From: UBA2357 sp002344625 | GTDB lineage: Bacteria; Pseudomonadota; Gammaproteobacteria; Burkholderiales; Rhodocyclaceae | Direction: 5' to 3' | Assembly (NCBI GenBank): GCA_937995335.1 | Contig: CALKIH010000029.1 | Coordinates: 1 to 64,000, forward strand | Length of the DNA: 64,000 nt | Shown here: piece after piece, positions 34,310-43,147 of the stretch | How positions within the stretch are numbered: the stretch's first letter is position 1 | Layout: each line of letters opens with the position of its first letter | Notes under the pieces: generated by a model | What the model was told of the DNA's origin: nothing | Databases searched by the model: none | Seen by the model: only the letters and a program-made list of their open reading frames with translations | Position numbers and translations under genes: made by a program

Positions 34310-34798
34310 TCAGGCGAGCAGCCCTTCGATCTGCTCGACCAGATCCTCGGGCTTCGTGGTCGGCGCAAACCGGTCGACAACATTGCCGTCACGATTGACC
34401 AGGAACTTGGTGAAATTCCATTTGATCGCTTCCGTCCCGAGCACGCCGGGAGCCGCCGCGCTCAGATAGGCGAACAATGGGTCGGCAGTGGGGCCATTGA
34501 CATCGATCTTGGCGCTGATCGGAAATCCGACACCGTAATTCTGGGTGCAGAACGTGCCGATCTCGTTTGCATCACCCGGCTCCTGGGCGCCAAACTGATT
34601 GCAGGGAAACGCGATCACACTGAATCCGCGCTGCGCGAATCGGTCGTGCAGGGCCTGCAAGCCGGCGTACTGGGGGGTGAAGCCGCACTTGCTTGCGGTA
34701 TTCACCAGCAGCAAGACCTTGCCCCGGAACCCGTCGAGCGGCATCGGCGTGCCGTCCAGCCGCGTAGCGGCGAAATCGAAAACCGTTTTTTCGCTCAT
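34310..34798 (-). CDS. gpxA: Glutathione/thioredoxin peroxidase (GPx family)
   Basis: This 162-residue GPx-like enzyme reduces peroxides. The peroxidatic cysteine is Cys38 in LLVNTASKCGFTPQYAGLQ; the Gln and Trp of the active site are in IAFPCNQFGAQEPG and IKWNFTKFLV. A second Cys in CNQFG fits thioredoxin-dependent members. It starts 2 nt downstream of the iscX stop and so appears to be the last gene of the isc operon. The symbol is generic for the family (btuE is used in enterobacteria). Confidence 0.92.
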   Translation of the reverse strand: MSEKTVFDFAATRLDGTPMPLDGFRGKVLLLVNTASKCGFTPQYAGLQALHDRFAQRGFSVIAFPCNQFGAQEPGDANEIGTFCTQNYGVGFPISAKIDVNGPTADPLFAYLSAAAPGVLGTEAIKWNFTKFLVNRDGNVVDRFAPTTKPEDLVEQIEGLLA

Positions 34799-34799
34799 A

Positions 34800-34994
34800 T
34801 CAATCCACCTCGTCCATCCATGCTTGCTGAATGGCCTCGAGAATGCGCTCGCCACAATGGTTGGGGTCGTCGTCGAACCCGGGCAGTGCCAGAACCCAGT
34901 TCATCAGGTCGACAAAATTGACTTTGGTTGGGTCGACGTCCGGCAGCGATTCCGAAAGCCCGATTGCGATTTCGCTCACATCCGTCCACTTCAT
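34800..34994 (-). CDS. iscX: Fe-S assembly regulator IscX
   Basis: This 64-residue acidic protein (MKWTDVSEIAIGLSESLPDV and onward) is the IscX/YfhJ family. It binds IscS and iron and modulates cluster assembly. The conserved FVDLMNWVLALPGFDDDP patch is present. The start overlaps the fdx stop by one base; the gpx gene follows immediately. Length is typical of the family (about 65). Confidence 0.95.
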   Translation of the reverse strand: MKWTDVSEIAIGLSESLPDVDPTKVNFVDLMNWVLALPGFDDDPNHCGERILEAIQQAWMDEVD

Positions 34995-35335
34995 CAGTGC
35001 TTTCCTTCTCGGGCCATGTTGATGGTGTAGCGCGGGATGTCGATCACCAGCGGCGTCTGCCCGACCACCGCCTGGCATGATAAACGAGAAAAGGATTCCA
35101 GCCCCCAGGCGCGGTCCAGCAAATCCTCTTCTTCATCCTGCGCGGCGTCGAGCGCATCGAAGCCTTCCCGCACGATCACATGACAGGTCGTACAGGCACA
35201 TGATTTCTCGCACGCATGTTCGATCTCGATACCGTTGTCGATCAGCGCATCGCAGATCGATGTTCCCGGGGTGGCTTCGATGACGCTGCCCTCGGGGCAC
35301 AATTCGACATGGGGCAAAACGATGATCTGGGTCAT
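34994..35335 (-). CDS. fdx: ISC-type [2Fe-2S] ferredoxin
   Basis: This 113-residue adrenodoxin-type ferredoxin gives electrons to the ISC machinery. Cluster ligands Cys42, Cys48, Cys51 (EHACEKSCACTTC) and Cys87 (LSCQAVV) are at the positions known for E. coli Fdx. The start overlaps the hscA stop by 4 nt. Confidence 0.97.
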   Translation of the reverse strand: MTQIIVLPHVELCPEGSVIEATPGTSICDALIDNGIEIEHACEKSCACTTCHVIVREGFDALDAAQDEEEDLLDRAWGLESFSRLSCQAVVGQTPLVIDIPRYTINMAREGKH

Positions 35336-37200
35336 ATCTGGATTTCATCCACTTTTTGTCCGGCAAGGGCGGTACGAATACCGTGGTCCATGCGCCTTGC
35401 CGCGAAATCGTCGGTTTCGCGCGACAGCGCCGTCACCGCCTGTTTGATCGCACGGTGATCACTGCCCGCGCACAGCTTGCGCAGTGCAGCCATGGTCGCC
35501 TCGATGGATTTGCGTTCGCCCGCTGAAAGCAGACCACCATCGGTTTCGAGCGCCGCCGCGGTGGCCTCGACGAGACGCATGGCTTCGACCCGCTGTTCCG
35601 CAAGCGCACGCGCGGCCATGTCCTCGCCGGCATGTCGCATACCCTCCTTCAGCATCGACGCGATCTCGTCATCGCTAAGGCCGTAAGAGGGCTTGACCGC
35701 CACGCTGGCTTCCACGCAGGAAGACATCTCGCGCGCCGAAACCGACAGCAAGCCGTCGGCATCGACCTGGAACGCCACCCTGATCCGGGCCGCGCCCGCA
35801 GCCATCGGCGGGATGCCGCGTAGTTCGAAGCGGGCGAGCGAGCGGCAATCGGCAACCAGCTCGCGCTCGCCCTGTATGACATGAAACGCCATCGCGGTCT
35901 GGCCATCCTTGTAGGTGGTGAACTCCTGGGCGCGCGCGATCGGCAATGTCGAGTTGCGGGGAATCACCTTCTCGACCAATCCGCCCATGGTTTCCAGCCC
36001 CAGCGACAGGGGGATCACGTCCAATAGCAACCACTCGTCGTCGTCCTTGCGATTGCCCGCCAACACGTTGGCCTGAAGCGCCGCACCGAGGGCAACGACC
36101 TTGTCGGGGTCCAGGTTGGTGAGTGGCTCCTGGCCGAAGAAAGCCGCGACCGAGCGCTGGATGTGCGGCATGCGGGTGGCACCGCCCACCATCACCACCC
36201 CCTTCACGTCCTCGGGCGCCAGGCCGGCATCGCGCAGCACCTTGCGCATCGGCGCGAGGGTCTTCCTGACCAGGTGTTCGGTCAGTTGCGCGAAAGTCTC
36301 GCGATCGATCGTCAGGTTGACCTCTTCGGCCGACGAGAGGGTGAGCCGGATCGGCGCTTCGTCCGCCGCGGTCAGCAATTCTTTCGCTTCGCGCGCCTTC
36401 ATGAGCAGGCGCCGCGCATCCTCGCTGGAAGGCGGATCGATGTTGGCGCGATCGAGAATCCAACAGAACAGGCGATGGTCGAAATCGTCTCCTCCCAGCG
36501 CACTGTCGCCGTTGGTGGCCATGACTTCGAAGATGCCTCGCGACAACTTGAGGATCGAAAGATCGAAAGTGCCGCCGCCGAGGTCGTACACCGCATAGAC
36601 ACCCTCGGCGCCGTTGTCGAGCCCGTAGGCGACGGCCGCCGCCGTGGGCTCGTTCAGCAATCGCAAGACTTCCAGACCGGCGAGCCGCGCCGCATCCTTG
36701 GTGGCCTGGCGTTGGGCATCGTCGAAATAGGCCGGCACGGTGATCACGACACCAGCGAGTTCGCCTCCCAGGCTGGCGCGCGCACGCGCCCCGAGCACCT
36801 TGAGGACCTCGGCCGAAATTTCGACCGGACTCCGAATGCCCTGAACGGTGCGCAGCCGCACCATGCCATCGGTGTCCGCGAAGTCGTACGGCATTGTCTC
36901 GACATGCGCGACATCCTTCAAACCCCGGCCCATGAAACGCTTGACCGACAGGATCGTGTTCTTCGGATCCGTGGTGTGGGCGCGCATCGCCGGCATCCCG
37001 ACCTCGACCCCGCCATCGAGTCGATAATGAACCACGGACGGCAGCATGGCCCTGCCCGACTCGTCGGGCAGGCAAACCGCAATGCCGTTTCGTACTGTCG
37101 CGACCAGCGAGTTGGTCGTTCCCAGATCGATGCCTGCGGCCAGCCGCTGCTTGTGCGGCTCGGCCGACATCCCCGGTTCTGCAATCTGTAAGAGCGCCAT
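35332..37200 (-). CDS. hscA: Hsp70-type Fe-S chaperone HscA
   Basis: This 622-residue Hsp70 paralogue releases clusters from IscU in an ATP-dependent way with HscB. ATPase motifs: GIDLGTTNSLVA (23-34), AVYDLGGGTFDLSILKL and GVVMVGGATRMPHIQRSV. The substrate-binding domain follows from about residue 390. It overlaps hscB by one base upstream and fdx downstream. Length is normal. The exact start is open because a Met also occurs at residue 11. Confidence 0.96.
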   Translation of the reverse strand: MALLQIAEPGMSAEPHKQRLAAGIDLGTTNSLVATVRNGIAVCLPDESGRAMLPSVVHYRLDGGVEVGMPAMRAHTTDPKNTILSVKRFMGRGLKDVAHVETMPYDFADTDGMVRLRTVQGIRSPVEISAEVLKVLGARARASLGGELAGVVITVPAYFDDAQRQATKDAARLAGLEVLRLLNEPTAAAVAYGLDNGAEGVYAVYDLGGGTFDLSILKLSRGIFEVMATNGDSALGGDDFDHRLFCWILDRANIDPPSSEDARRLLMKAREAKELLTAADEAPIRLTLSSAEEVNLTIDRETFAQLTEHLVRKTLAPMRKVLRDAGLAPEDVKGVVMVGGATRMPHIQRSVAAFFGQEPLTNLDPDKVVALGAALQANVLAGNRKDDDEWLLLDVIPLSLGLETMGGLVEKVIPRNSTLPIARAQEFTTYKDGQTAMAFHVIQGERELVADCRSLARFELRGIPPMAAGAARIRVAFQVDADGLLSVSAREMSSCVEASVAVKPSYGLSDDEIASMLKEGMRHAGEDMAARALAEQRVEAMRLVEATAAALETDGGLLSAGERKSIEATMAALRKLCAGSDHRAIKQAVTALSRETDDFAARRMDHGIRTALAGQKVDEIQI

Positions 37201-37733
37201 CAGCTTTCCAGTGCCTCGAGGGCATCGTCCATGTCGTCTTGCAGTTTTTCGATGAACATCAGCCTCCGGACCGTCTCCGCCGCCGCATCGAAATCGTGCC
37301 GCTCATCCAACTGGACCGCCAGCGACTCGAACACATCGCCGGCATGCGTGCGCAAGCGCTTGTACAGCGTTTCGAGCGCATCAACCGCCATCGCCGCGCG
37401 GGCCTCCTCGACCGCCTCGCGCCACTCCATCTGCTCCATCAGGAACTCGGCCGACATCGCGGTATTGGTCTCCAGCGCGGCATCGACACCGGCCAGCTCC
37501 AGCAGGTAGCGCGCGCGCTCGAGCGGCTTGCGCAAGGTCACGAAGGCTTCGTTGACCCGGGTCGCCCACTGCATGGCGCGACGCTTGTCGGCATCGGGCA
37601 GATGGGCATGGCGGTCGGGATGAACCTGTCCGTGCAGTTCGTGATAGGCCGCCTCAAGGGCGACGAGATCCAATCTGAAACGCCGGGGCTGATCAAGCAG
37701 CGCAAAAAAATCCTGTTGCAGGTCGATACTCAT
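37200..37733 (-). CDS. hscB: J-domain co-chaperone HscB
   Basis: This 177-residue J-type co-chaperone of HscA binds IscU. The J domain has HPD at 38-40 in ELHGQVHPDRHAHLPD and the family AMQWATRVNEAFVTLRKPLERARYLLEL segment; a C-terminal three-helix bundle binds IscU. The ATG at 37733 is preferred over a TTG at 37745. Position between iscA and hscA is canonical. Confidence 0.95.
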   Translation of the reverse strand: MSIDLQQDFFALLDQPRRFRLDLVALEAAYHELHGQVHPDRHAHLPDADKRRAMQWATRVNEAFVTLRKPLERARYLLELAGVDAALETNTAMSAEFLMEQMEWREAVEEARAAMAVDALETLYKRLRTHAGDVFESLAVQLDERHDFDAAAETVRRLMFIEKLQDDMDDALEALES

Positions 37734-37751
37734 CGTGAGGGGCAACCCCGA

Positions 37752-38099
37752 TCAAACGTTGAAGCTCTCGCCGCAACCGCATTCGTCCTTGACATTGGGA
37801 TTATTGAACTTGAACCCCTCGTTCAGGCCTTCGCGCACGAAATCGAGTTCGGTTCCGGCAAGATAGGGCAGACTCTTCGGGTCGACCACGATCTTTACGC
37901 CAAAGCTCTCGAAAACCAGATCTTCGTCGGTCTTCTCGTCGACAAACTCGAGTTTGTAGGCCATCCCCGAGCAGCCCGAGGTCCGGACGCCCAGGCGAAT
38001 CCCCAGCCCCTTGCCGCGTTTCGCGATGAAGTTCGAGATGTGTCTGGCCGCACGCTCGCTGAGCGTCACGGTCATGTCGTTGGTCAAGGTTTCCATCAT
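37752..38099 (-). CDS. iscA: A-type Fe-S carrier IscA
   Basis: This 115-residue A-type carrier has its three conserved cysteines in the TSGCSGMAY and DECGCGESF contexts. It delivers clusters or iron to [4Fe-4S] targets. The start at 38099 overlaps the iscU stop as ATGA; the next codon is also ATG. A family-like N-terminus (VTLSERAARHISNFIAKRGKG) begins about residue 11, so a short leader is present. Confidence 0.95.
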   Translation of the reverse strand: MMETLTNDMTVTLSERAARHISNFIAKRGKGLGIRLGVRTSGCSGMAYKLEFVDEKTDEDLVFESFGVKIVVDPKSLPYLAGTELDFVREGLNEGFKFNNPNVKDECGCGESFNV

Positions 38100-38479
38100 T
38101 CGACGTGCTTCTTCTTGTAGTCGGCCACCGCAGCCTTGATCGCGTCTTCTGCGAGAATCGAGCAGTGGATCTTGACCGGCGGCAGCGCGAGTTCTTCGGC
38201 AATCTGGGTATTCTTGATCTCGAGCGCCTGGTCGACCGTCTTGCCTTTCACCCACTCGGTCACGAGCGAGCTCGACGCGATCGCCGAGCCACAGCCGTAA
38301 GTTTTGAACTTCGCGTCTTCGATCACGCCATCCTTGCCGACCTTGATCTGCAGCTTCATGACGTCGCCGCATGCGGGCGCACCGACCATGCCGGTGCCCA
38401 CACCGTCGTCGTCCTTGGCGAATGCGCCGACGTTGCGGGGATTCTCGTAGTGATCCAGAACTTTCTCGCTATATGCCAT
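38096..38479 (-). CDS. iscU: Fe-S cluster scaffold IscU
   Basis: This 127-residue scaffold is where [2Fe-2S] clusters are built. Ligand residues Cys37, Asp39, Cys63 and Cys106 and the HscA-recognition motif LPPVK (99-103) are all present. The ATG at 38479 (MAYSEKVLDHYENPRN) with GGAGAG upstream is chosen over a TTG two codons earlier. Confidence 0.97.
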   Translation of the reverse strand: MAYSEKVLDHYENPRNVGAFAKDDDGVGTGMVGAPACGDVMKLQIKVGKDGVIEDAKFKTYGCGSAIASSSLVTEWVKGKTVDQALEIKNTQIAEELALPPVKIHCSILAEDAIKAAVADYKKKHVE

Positions 38480-38518
38480 CTTCAATCTCTCCTTGTTGGG
38501 TGCCCGGCAACGGGGCGG

Positions 38519-39730
38519 CTAGTGGGCGGCCCATTGAACCGTGTTCAGATCGACACCTTCCTGAACCATTTCCCACAGCGGCGACAATTCGCGCAGCTTG
38601 CTGATTTTGCGGTGCAGGAGTTCGATCGTGTAGTCGATCTCTTCTTCGGTGGTGAAGCGACCGATGGAGAACCGGATCGAACTGTGCGCGAGTTCGTCGT
38701 TGCGCCCGAGGGCGCGCAGCACATACGAGGGCTCGAGACTTGCAGACGTACAGGCCGAACCCGACGACACCGCCACGTCCTTGATCGCCATGATCAGCGA
38801 TTCTCCTTCGACATAGGCGAACGAGATGTTGAGATTGTGCGGCACCCGCTTGTCCATGTCACCGTTGACATAGACCTCGTCCATGTTGCCGAAACCATTC
38901 ACGAGCTTGTCGCGCAATCTGCGGATCCGCTCGTTTTCGGCGCCCATCTCTTCGCGCGCGAGCCGGAATGCCTCGCCCATGCCGACGATCTGGTGGGTGG
39001 CCAGGGTGCCGGAGCGCAAGCCGCGTTCATGGCCACCGCCGTGCATCTGAGCTTCGAGCCGGACGCGCGGTTTGCGCCGCACATACAGTGCGCCGACGCC
39101 CTTGGGGCCGTAAGTCTTGTGGGCGCTGAACGACATCAGGTCCACCTTGAGCCGCTCGAGATCGATCTCGACCTTGCCGGTCGCCTGCGCGGCATCTACA
39201 TGGAAGACGATGCCTTTCTCGCGGCACAGTTCGCCGATCTCGGCGATCGGTTGCACAACGCCGATCTCGTTGTTCACGAACATCACCGAGATCAGGATGG
39301 TATCGGGGCGGACGGCCTGCCTGAGCACATCGAGATCAACCAAGCCGTTGTCCTGCACATCGAGATACGTGGCCTCGAAGCCCTGGCGTTCGAGCTCGCG
39401 CACCGTATCGAGCACGGCCTTGTGCTCGGTCTTGAGCGTGATCAGGTGCTTGCCCTTGCTCTTGTAGAACTGGGCCGCGCCCTTGATTGCGAGATTGTTC
39501 GACTCGGTCGCCCCTGAAGTCCAGATGATCTCCCTGGGATCGGCATTGACCAGTGCGGCCACGTTTTCGCGCGCGTCCTCGACCACCTTTTCGGCCTCCC
39601 AGCCGTACGCGTGCGAGCGGCTCGCGGGGTTGCCGAAATGCTCGGTCAGCCACGGGATCATCGCGGCGGCGACGCGCGGATCCACCGGCGTCGTGGCCGA
39701 GTAATCCAGGTAAATCGGAAACTTCAACAT
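38519..39730 (-). CDS. iscS: Cysteine desulfurase IscS
   Basis: This 403-residue PLP enzyme takes sulfur from cysteine for IscU and other acceptors. PLP lysine Lys205 in SFSAHKTYGPKG; persulfide Cys327 on the mobile loop SSGSACTSASLEPSY, the long-loop class I form. The IscU-interacting C-terminal tail (TVQWAAH) is present. It is preceded by a second cysteine desulfurase gene, an addition to the usual iscR-iscS order. Confidence 0.97.
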   Translation of the reverse strand: MLKFPIYLDYSATTPVDPRVAAAMIPWLTEHFGNPASRSHAYGWEAEKVVEDARENVAALVNADPREIIWTSGATESNNLAIKGAAQFYKSKGKHLITLKTEHKAVLDTVRELERQGFEATYLDVQDNGLVDLDVLRQAVRPDTILISVMFVNNEIGVVQPIAEIGELCREKGIVFHVDAAQATGKVEIDLERLKVDLMSFSAHKTYGPKGVGALYVRRKPRVRLEAQMHGGGHERGLRSGTLATHQIVGMGEAFRLAREEMGAENERIRRLRDKLVNGFGNMDEVYVNGDMDKRVPHNLNISFAYVEGESLIMAIKDVAVSSGSACTSASLEPSYVLRALGRNDELAHSSIRFSIGRFTTEEEIDYTIELLHRKISKLRELSPLWEMVQEGVDLNTVQWAAH

Positions 39731-39775
39731 TCATCTCTCCGTCAAGCAAAGGCGCGCGACAAGGCGCTTGTTGTC

Positions 39776-40924
39776 TCAGACCGCGATCGCGGTCATATTT
39801 CTCAATTCGGTTGTCAGGCGCCGCAGCGTCGTCGCGAAATCATCCAGTTGCGCTTGCGTGGTGATGCGTCCAAGGCTGACCCTGACCGCATTTCGCGCCA
39901 GTTCCGGCGCGACTCCCATCGCCAGCAAGGTATGCGAAGGCTCGGGGTTGGCACTGGAGCACGCGGAACCGCTGGCGCAGGCGAATCCGGCCCGGTCGAG
40001 CTTGCCCACCAGCGTTTCGCCCTCGATGCCATCGAAGGCGAAGAAGCTCGTGTTCGGCAAGCGCGGCGCGGCGGCCGAAAACAGCGTCGCACCCATCTCG
40101 ATCAGGCGCACCTCCAACGTGTCACGCAGTCGCTGCAGCCTGAGCGCTGCGCTTTCGTGCTCGGCCGCGAGGCGCTCGCAAGCGCTGCCGAAGCCCACGA
40201 TCGCGGCTACGTTCTCGGTCCCTGAGCGCAATCCGTGCTCCTGCCCCCCCCCGGCAATCAGCGGGGCGAGCTCGACCCGCTTGTTCAAGAGCAACGCGCC
40301 GACACCGATCGGGCCACCCAGTTTGTGTGCCGAAACCGTCATCGCATCGACACCGAGGGCGCGGAAATCGAGCGGGAGCTTGCCCAGTGCCTGAACCGCA
40401 TCGGTATGAAAAACCGCCCCGGCCGCGCGCGCCTCGGTCGCGAGCCGGCGCACATCCTGGACGACACCGGTTTCATTGTTCGCCAGCATCACCGACACGA
40501 GTGCAGGCCGGCCTGCAAGCGCTGCCAGCCAGGCCTGTTCATCGACGCGCCCAGCCATATCGACCGCGATTTCGTCCATCACCCAGCCCTGGCGCCGCAA
40601 CTGTTTGGCGGGCTCCCTGACGCACGGATGTTCGATCGCGCTCACCGCCACCCGGCCCGGCCGGGGCAACGCGGCAAACCCCTTGATCATCAGGTTGTTG
40701 GCCTCGGAGCCCCCGCTGGTGAACACAACTTCGGTCGCATGCGCCCCTGTTGCCGCAGCTACCTGGGCACGCGCCAGATCGATCGCCGCGCGCGCCTGCC
40801 GCCCGTACTCATGCCGGCTGGAGGGATTGCCGAAACGCGCGCCGAGCCATGGCAGCATCGCATCGCGCACCGCCTCGTCCATCGGCGTGGTCGCGTTGTA
40901 GTCGAGATAAACAGGCGCGAACAC
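39776..40924 (-). CDS. Second cysteine desulfurase, NifS/IscS-like
   Basis: A 382-residue class I cysteine desulfurase distinct from IscS. PLP lysine Lys201 in TVSAHKLGGPIG; persulfide Cys322 in SGSACSSANPEPSH, with an extra Cys316 just before. It lacks the IscS C-terminal tail. It lies between iscR (15 nt upstream) and iscS (45 nt downstream) and should be co-transcribed and IscR-regulated. It could serve another acceptor (thiolation, NifU-like scaffold) or be a backup. The family is certain, the specific role unknown. Confidence 0.92.
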   Translation of the reverse strand: MFAPVYLDYNATTPMDEAVRDAMLPWLGARFGNPSSRHEYGRQARAAIDLARAQVAAATGAHATEVVFTSGGSEANNLMIKGFAALPRPGRVAVSAIEHPCVREPAKQLRRQGWVMDEIAVDMAGRVDEQAWLAALAGRPALVSVMLANNETGVVQDVRRLATEARAAGAVFHTDAVQALGKLPLDFRALGVDAMTVSAHKLGGPIGVGALLLNKRVELAPLIAGGGQEHGLRSGTENVAAIVGFGSACERLAAEHESAALRLQRLRDTLEVRLIEMGATLFSAAAPRLPNTSFFAFDGIEGETLVGKLDRAGFACASGSACSSANPEPSHTLLAMGVAPELARNAVRVSLGRITTQAQLDDFATTLRRLTTELRNMTAIAV

Positions 40925-40938
40925 TTCGACCCATCCGA

Positions 40939-41421
40939 TCAGGCGCTGACCGCCTCGTGGAGTAGAATCGTCGCGCGCCGGCGGACGTCCTTGATCACAT
41001 TGACTTCAGGGTCGGCCGTAACTTCACGCATCACCAGGTTGCCCAGGGTCACCGAATCGAGATACTCGTACATGCGCTTGTTGAGATTGGCCCAGAGATC
41101 ATGCGTCATGCAACGGTGCTCGTCATGACAGTTCTGCTTGCCCCCGCACTGGGTGGCGTCGAGCGGCTCGTCGACCGCGACGATGATGTCGGCAACGGTG
41201 ATCTTGTTCATGTCGCGCGCCAGGCGATAACCGCCCCCCGGGCCACGCACGCTGCTGACCAGTTGATAACGCCGCAGCTTGCCGAACAGCTGTTCGAGAT
41301 ACGACAGCGAGATCTTTTGACGTTCGGCGATGCCCGCCAGCGTAACCGGCCCCTCGGCCTCACGCGCGGCCAGATCGGTCATGGCGGTCACCGCGAATCG
41401 TCCCTTCGTCGTCAATCTCAT
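40939..41421 (-). CDS. iscR: Fe-S sensing Rrf2-family repressor IscR
   Basis: This 160-residue Rrf2 winged-helix regulator has Cys92, Cys98, Cys104 (CGGKQNCHDEHRC) and His107 as [2Fe-2S] ligands, at the E. coli positions. The winged helix occupies about 1-65 (SLSYLEQLFGKLRRYQLVSSVRG). Holo-IscR represses the isc operon. First gene of the operon; the promoter and an IscR type 1-like site lie 58-89 nt upstream of the ATG. Confidence 0.97.
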   Translation of the reverse strand: MRLTTKGRFAVTAMTDLAAREAEGPVTLAGIAERQKISLSYLEQLFGKLRRYQLVSSVRGPGGGYRLARDMNKITVADIIVAVDEPLDATQCGGKQNCHDEHRCMTHDLWANLNKRMYEYLDSVTLGNLVMREVTADPEVNVIKDVRRRATILLHEAVSA

Positions 41422-41478
41422 GATAGGCCCTCGTCAAGCTACGCATACGTCCGGATGAATACCCGAACATTTCGCTCA

Positions 41479-41510
41479 ACTATACGGTACCCGACAAAAA
41501 CGGTCAACTA
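41479..41510 (-). promoter_or_regulatory. isc operon promoter with IscR type 1-like operator
   Basis: On the minus strand, TTGACC (41507-41502) and TATAGT (41484-41479) are separated by 17 bp, a strong sigma-70 match. Overlapping them, 41510-41486 reads TAGTTGACC-N5-TGTCGGGTACC, which resembles the IscR type 1 consensus bound by holo-IscR. This predicts autorepression. Confidence 0.8.
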
Positions 41511-41534
41511 ATCGCATCACACCCTGCCCCTGGT

Positions 41535-42299
41535 TCAATCGACCATTCGCGACAGTTTTTCGGGATCGAAGCGATCGCTCTGATCGATGTCATCGAGTGT
41601 CACGCCCGATTGCTCCAACCGCTCGATCAGCAACTGCAGGCGGCGGTCGGTCTCGACCGCGTGATCGAGCAGACCATGCAAGGCTTTCGCTACCGGATCA
41701 TCCATGTTGCGGGTCACGCCGTAGGCCGAAAACCCCATCTGTTCGGCTTTCTGCTCGCGCGCCTGATCGCGCCCGCCATCGCGCTCCGGTTCGATGATCC
41801 GTGCCGGATTGCCGACCGCCGTCGCACCGGCCGGAACCGGCTTGACCACGACCGCATTCGAACCCACCCGCGCGCCATCGCCTACCGTGAATCCGCCCAG
41901 CACCTTAGCCCCTGCCCCAACCACGACCCCTTTTCCGAGGGTGGGATGGCGCTTGGTGCCCCGATAAAGCGAGGTGCCGCCAAGCGTGACGGCTTGGTAG
42001 ATCGTACAGTCGTCCCCGACTTCGGCCGTTTCGCCGATCACCACGCCCATGCCATGGTCGATGAACACCCTGCGCCCGATCGTGGCCCCCGGATGGATCT
42101 CGATGCCGGTGAGAAGACGCCCGATGTGGCTGATGAAGCGCCCGAACCAAAAGAAACCGCGCTTCCACGCCGCATGCGCGAGGCGATGAAACATGAGTGC
42201 GTGCACGCCCGGATAGCAGGTCAGAACTTCCCAGGTGGAACGCGCGGCAGGATCGCGGCTTCGCACGCTGGCAAGGTCTTCACGCAGGCGGCTGAACAT
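41535..42299 (-). CDS. cysE: Serine O-acetyltransferase CysE
   Basis: This 254-residue enzyme acetylates serine for cysteine synthesis. Left-handed beta-helix hexapeptides run through residues 65-165 (IEIHPGATIGRRVFIDHGMG, VVIGETAEVGDDCTIYQAVT, GGTSLYRGTKRHPTLGKGVV). The catalytic His/Asp lie in FIDHGMG. The C-terminal 60 residues are an extra helical extension. It is upstream of iscR on the same strand, but the isc promoter lies between them. It supplies the cysteine used by the desulfurases. Confidence 0.95.
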   Translation of the reverse strand: MFSRLREDLASVRSRDPAARSTWEVLTCYPGVHALMFHRLAHAAWKRGFFWFGRFISHIGRLLTGIEIHPGATIGRRVFIDHGMGVVIGETAEVGDDCTIYQAVTLGGTSLYRGTKRHPTLGKGVVVGAGAKVLGGFTVGDGARVGSNAVVVKPVPAGATAVGNPARIIEPERDGGRDQAREQKAEQMGFSAYGVTRNMDDPVAKALHGLLDHAVETDRRLQLLIERLEQSGVTLDDIDQSDRFDPEKLSRMVD

Positions 42300-42349
42300 G
42301 GACAGGAGTCTCCGGTTGGATTGTGCTGCGCTTCGATAAGCCGACTATT

Positions 42350-43075
42350 TTAATCGGGCTTACGCTCCAGCGCACCGAGAATGCCGCGCAGGATATTGAC
42401 TTCCTCCCGCTCCAACCGGGTTCGGCCGAACAGGCGCCGCAGGCGCGGCAGTAGCCGCTTGGGATTGGCCGGGTCATAGAAGCCGCTGGCCGTCATCGCC
42501 CGCTCCAGGTGGGCGTGAAAACCCTCGATGTCTTCGAACGCGGCCAGATCGGATTGCACCGGCGGCGCACTCGGCGCGAGCGCCGCCATGCGCAACTCGT
42601 AGCTCATGACCTGGACCGCGGCGCCCAGATTCAGCGACGAAAAACCGGGGCTGGTCGGAATGCATACCGGCATGGAGCACAGCGCGACCTCGTCGTTGGA
42701 CAGCCCGCTGGTTTCGGTGCCGAAGACCAGCGCGACATCGCCATGCTCCGCGTGGCCAAGCAGTTCGCTCGCGGCCTCGCGTGCGTGCTTGACCGGCACC
42801 GAACGCTCGCGGCGGCGTGCCGTGATGGCAGCCGATAGCGTCGTACCCCGTAAGGCTTCCTCGAGCGACCCCACCACGCGCGCGCCGGCGAGCAGGTCGC
42901 CCGCGCCCGACGCCCGCGCGTCCGCGACCGGATCTGGAAACGATTGTGGCGCAACCAGCACCAGCCGGCTCAGCCCCATCGCCTTCATGGCGCGCGCCGA
43001 AGCACCGATGTTGCCGGGATGGCTGGTGCGGACAAGCACGATGCTGACACGGTCAAGCGCAAGGACGCCATTCAT
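42350..43075 (-). CDS. trmJ: tRNA 2'-O-methyltransferase TrmJ
   Basis: This 241-residue SPOUT methyltransferase modifies nucleotide 32 of the tRNA anticodon loop. SPOUT motifs: LVRTSHPGNIGASARAMKAM, ALVFGTETSGLSNDE and IPTSPGFSSLNLGAAVQVMSYE, which form the trefoil knot. The C-terminal extension with RLFGRTRLEREEVNILRGIL is typical of TrmJ. Located upstream of cysE on the same strand, divergent from suhB. Confidence 0.94.
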   Translation of the reverse strand: MNGVLALDRVSIVLVRTSHPGNIGASARAMKAMGLSRLVLVAPQSFPDPVADARASGAGDLLAGARVVGSLEEALRGTTLSAAITARRRERSVPVKHAREAASELLGHAEHGDVALVFGTETSGLSNDEVALCSMPVCIPTSPGFSSLNLGAAVQVMSYELRMAALAPSAPPVQSDLAAFEDIEGFHAHLERAMTASGFYDPANPKRLLPRLRRLFGRTRLEREEVNILRGILGALERKPD

Positions 43076-43147
43076 ACTAAAATCTTATGTTTTGTATTTA
43101 CGGGTGAGTCGATCGGAACCGAAAGGCTCGCCATAGAGACCCATCAC

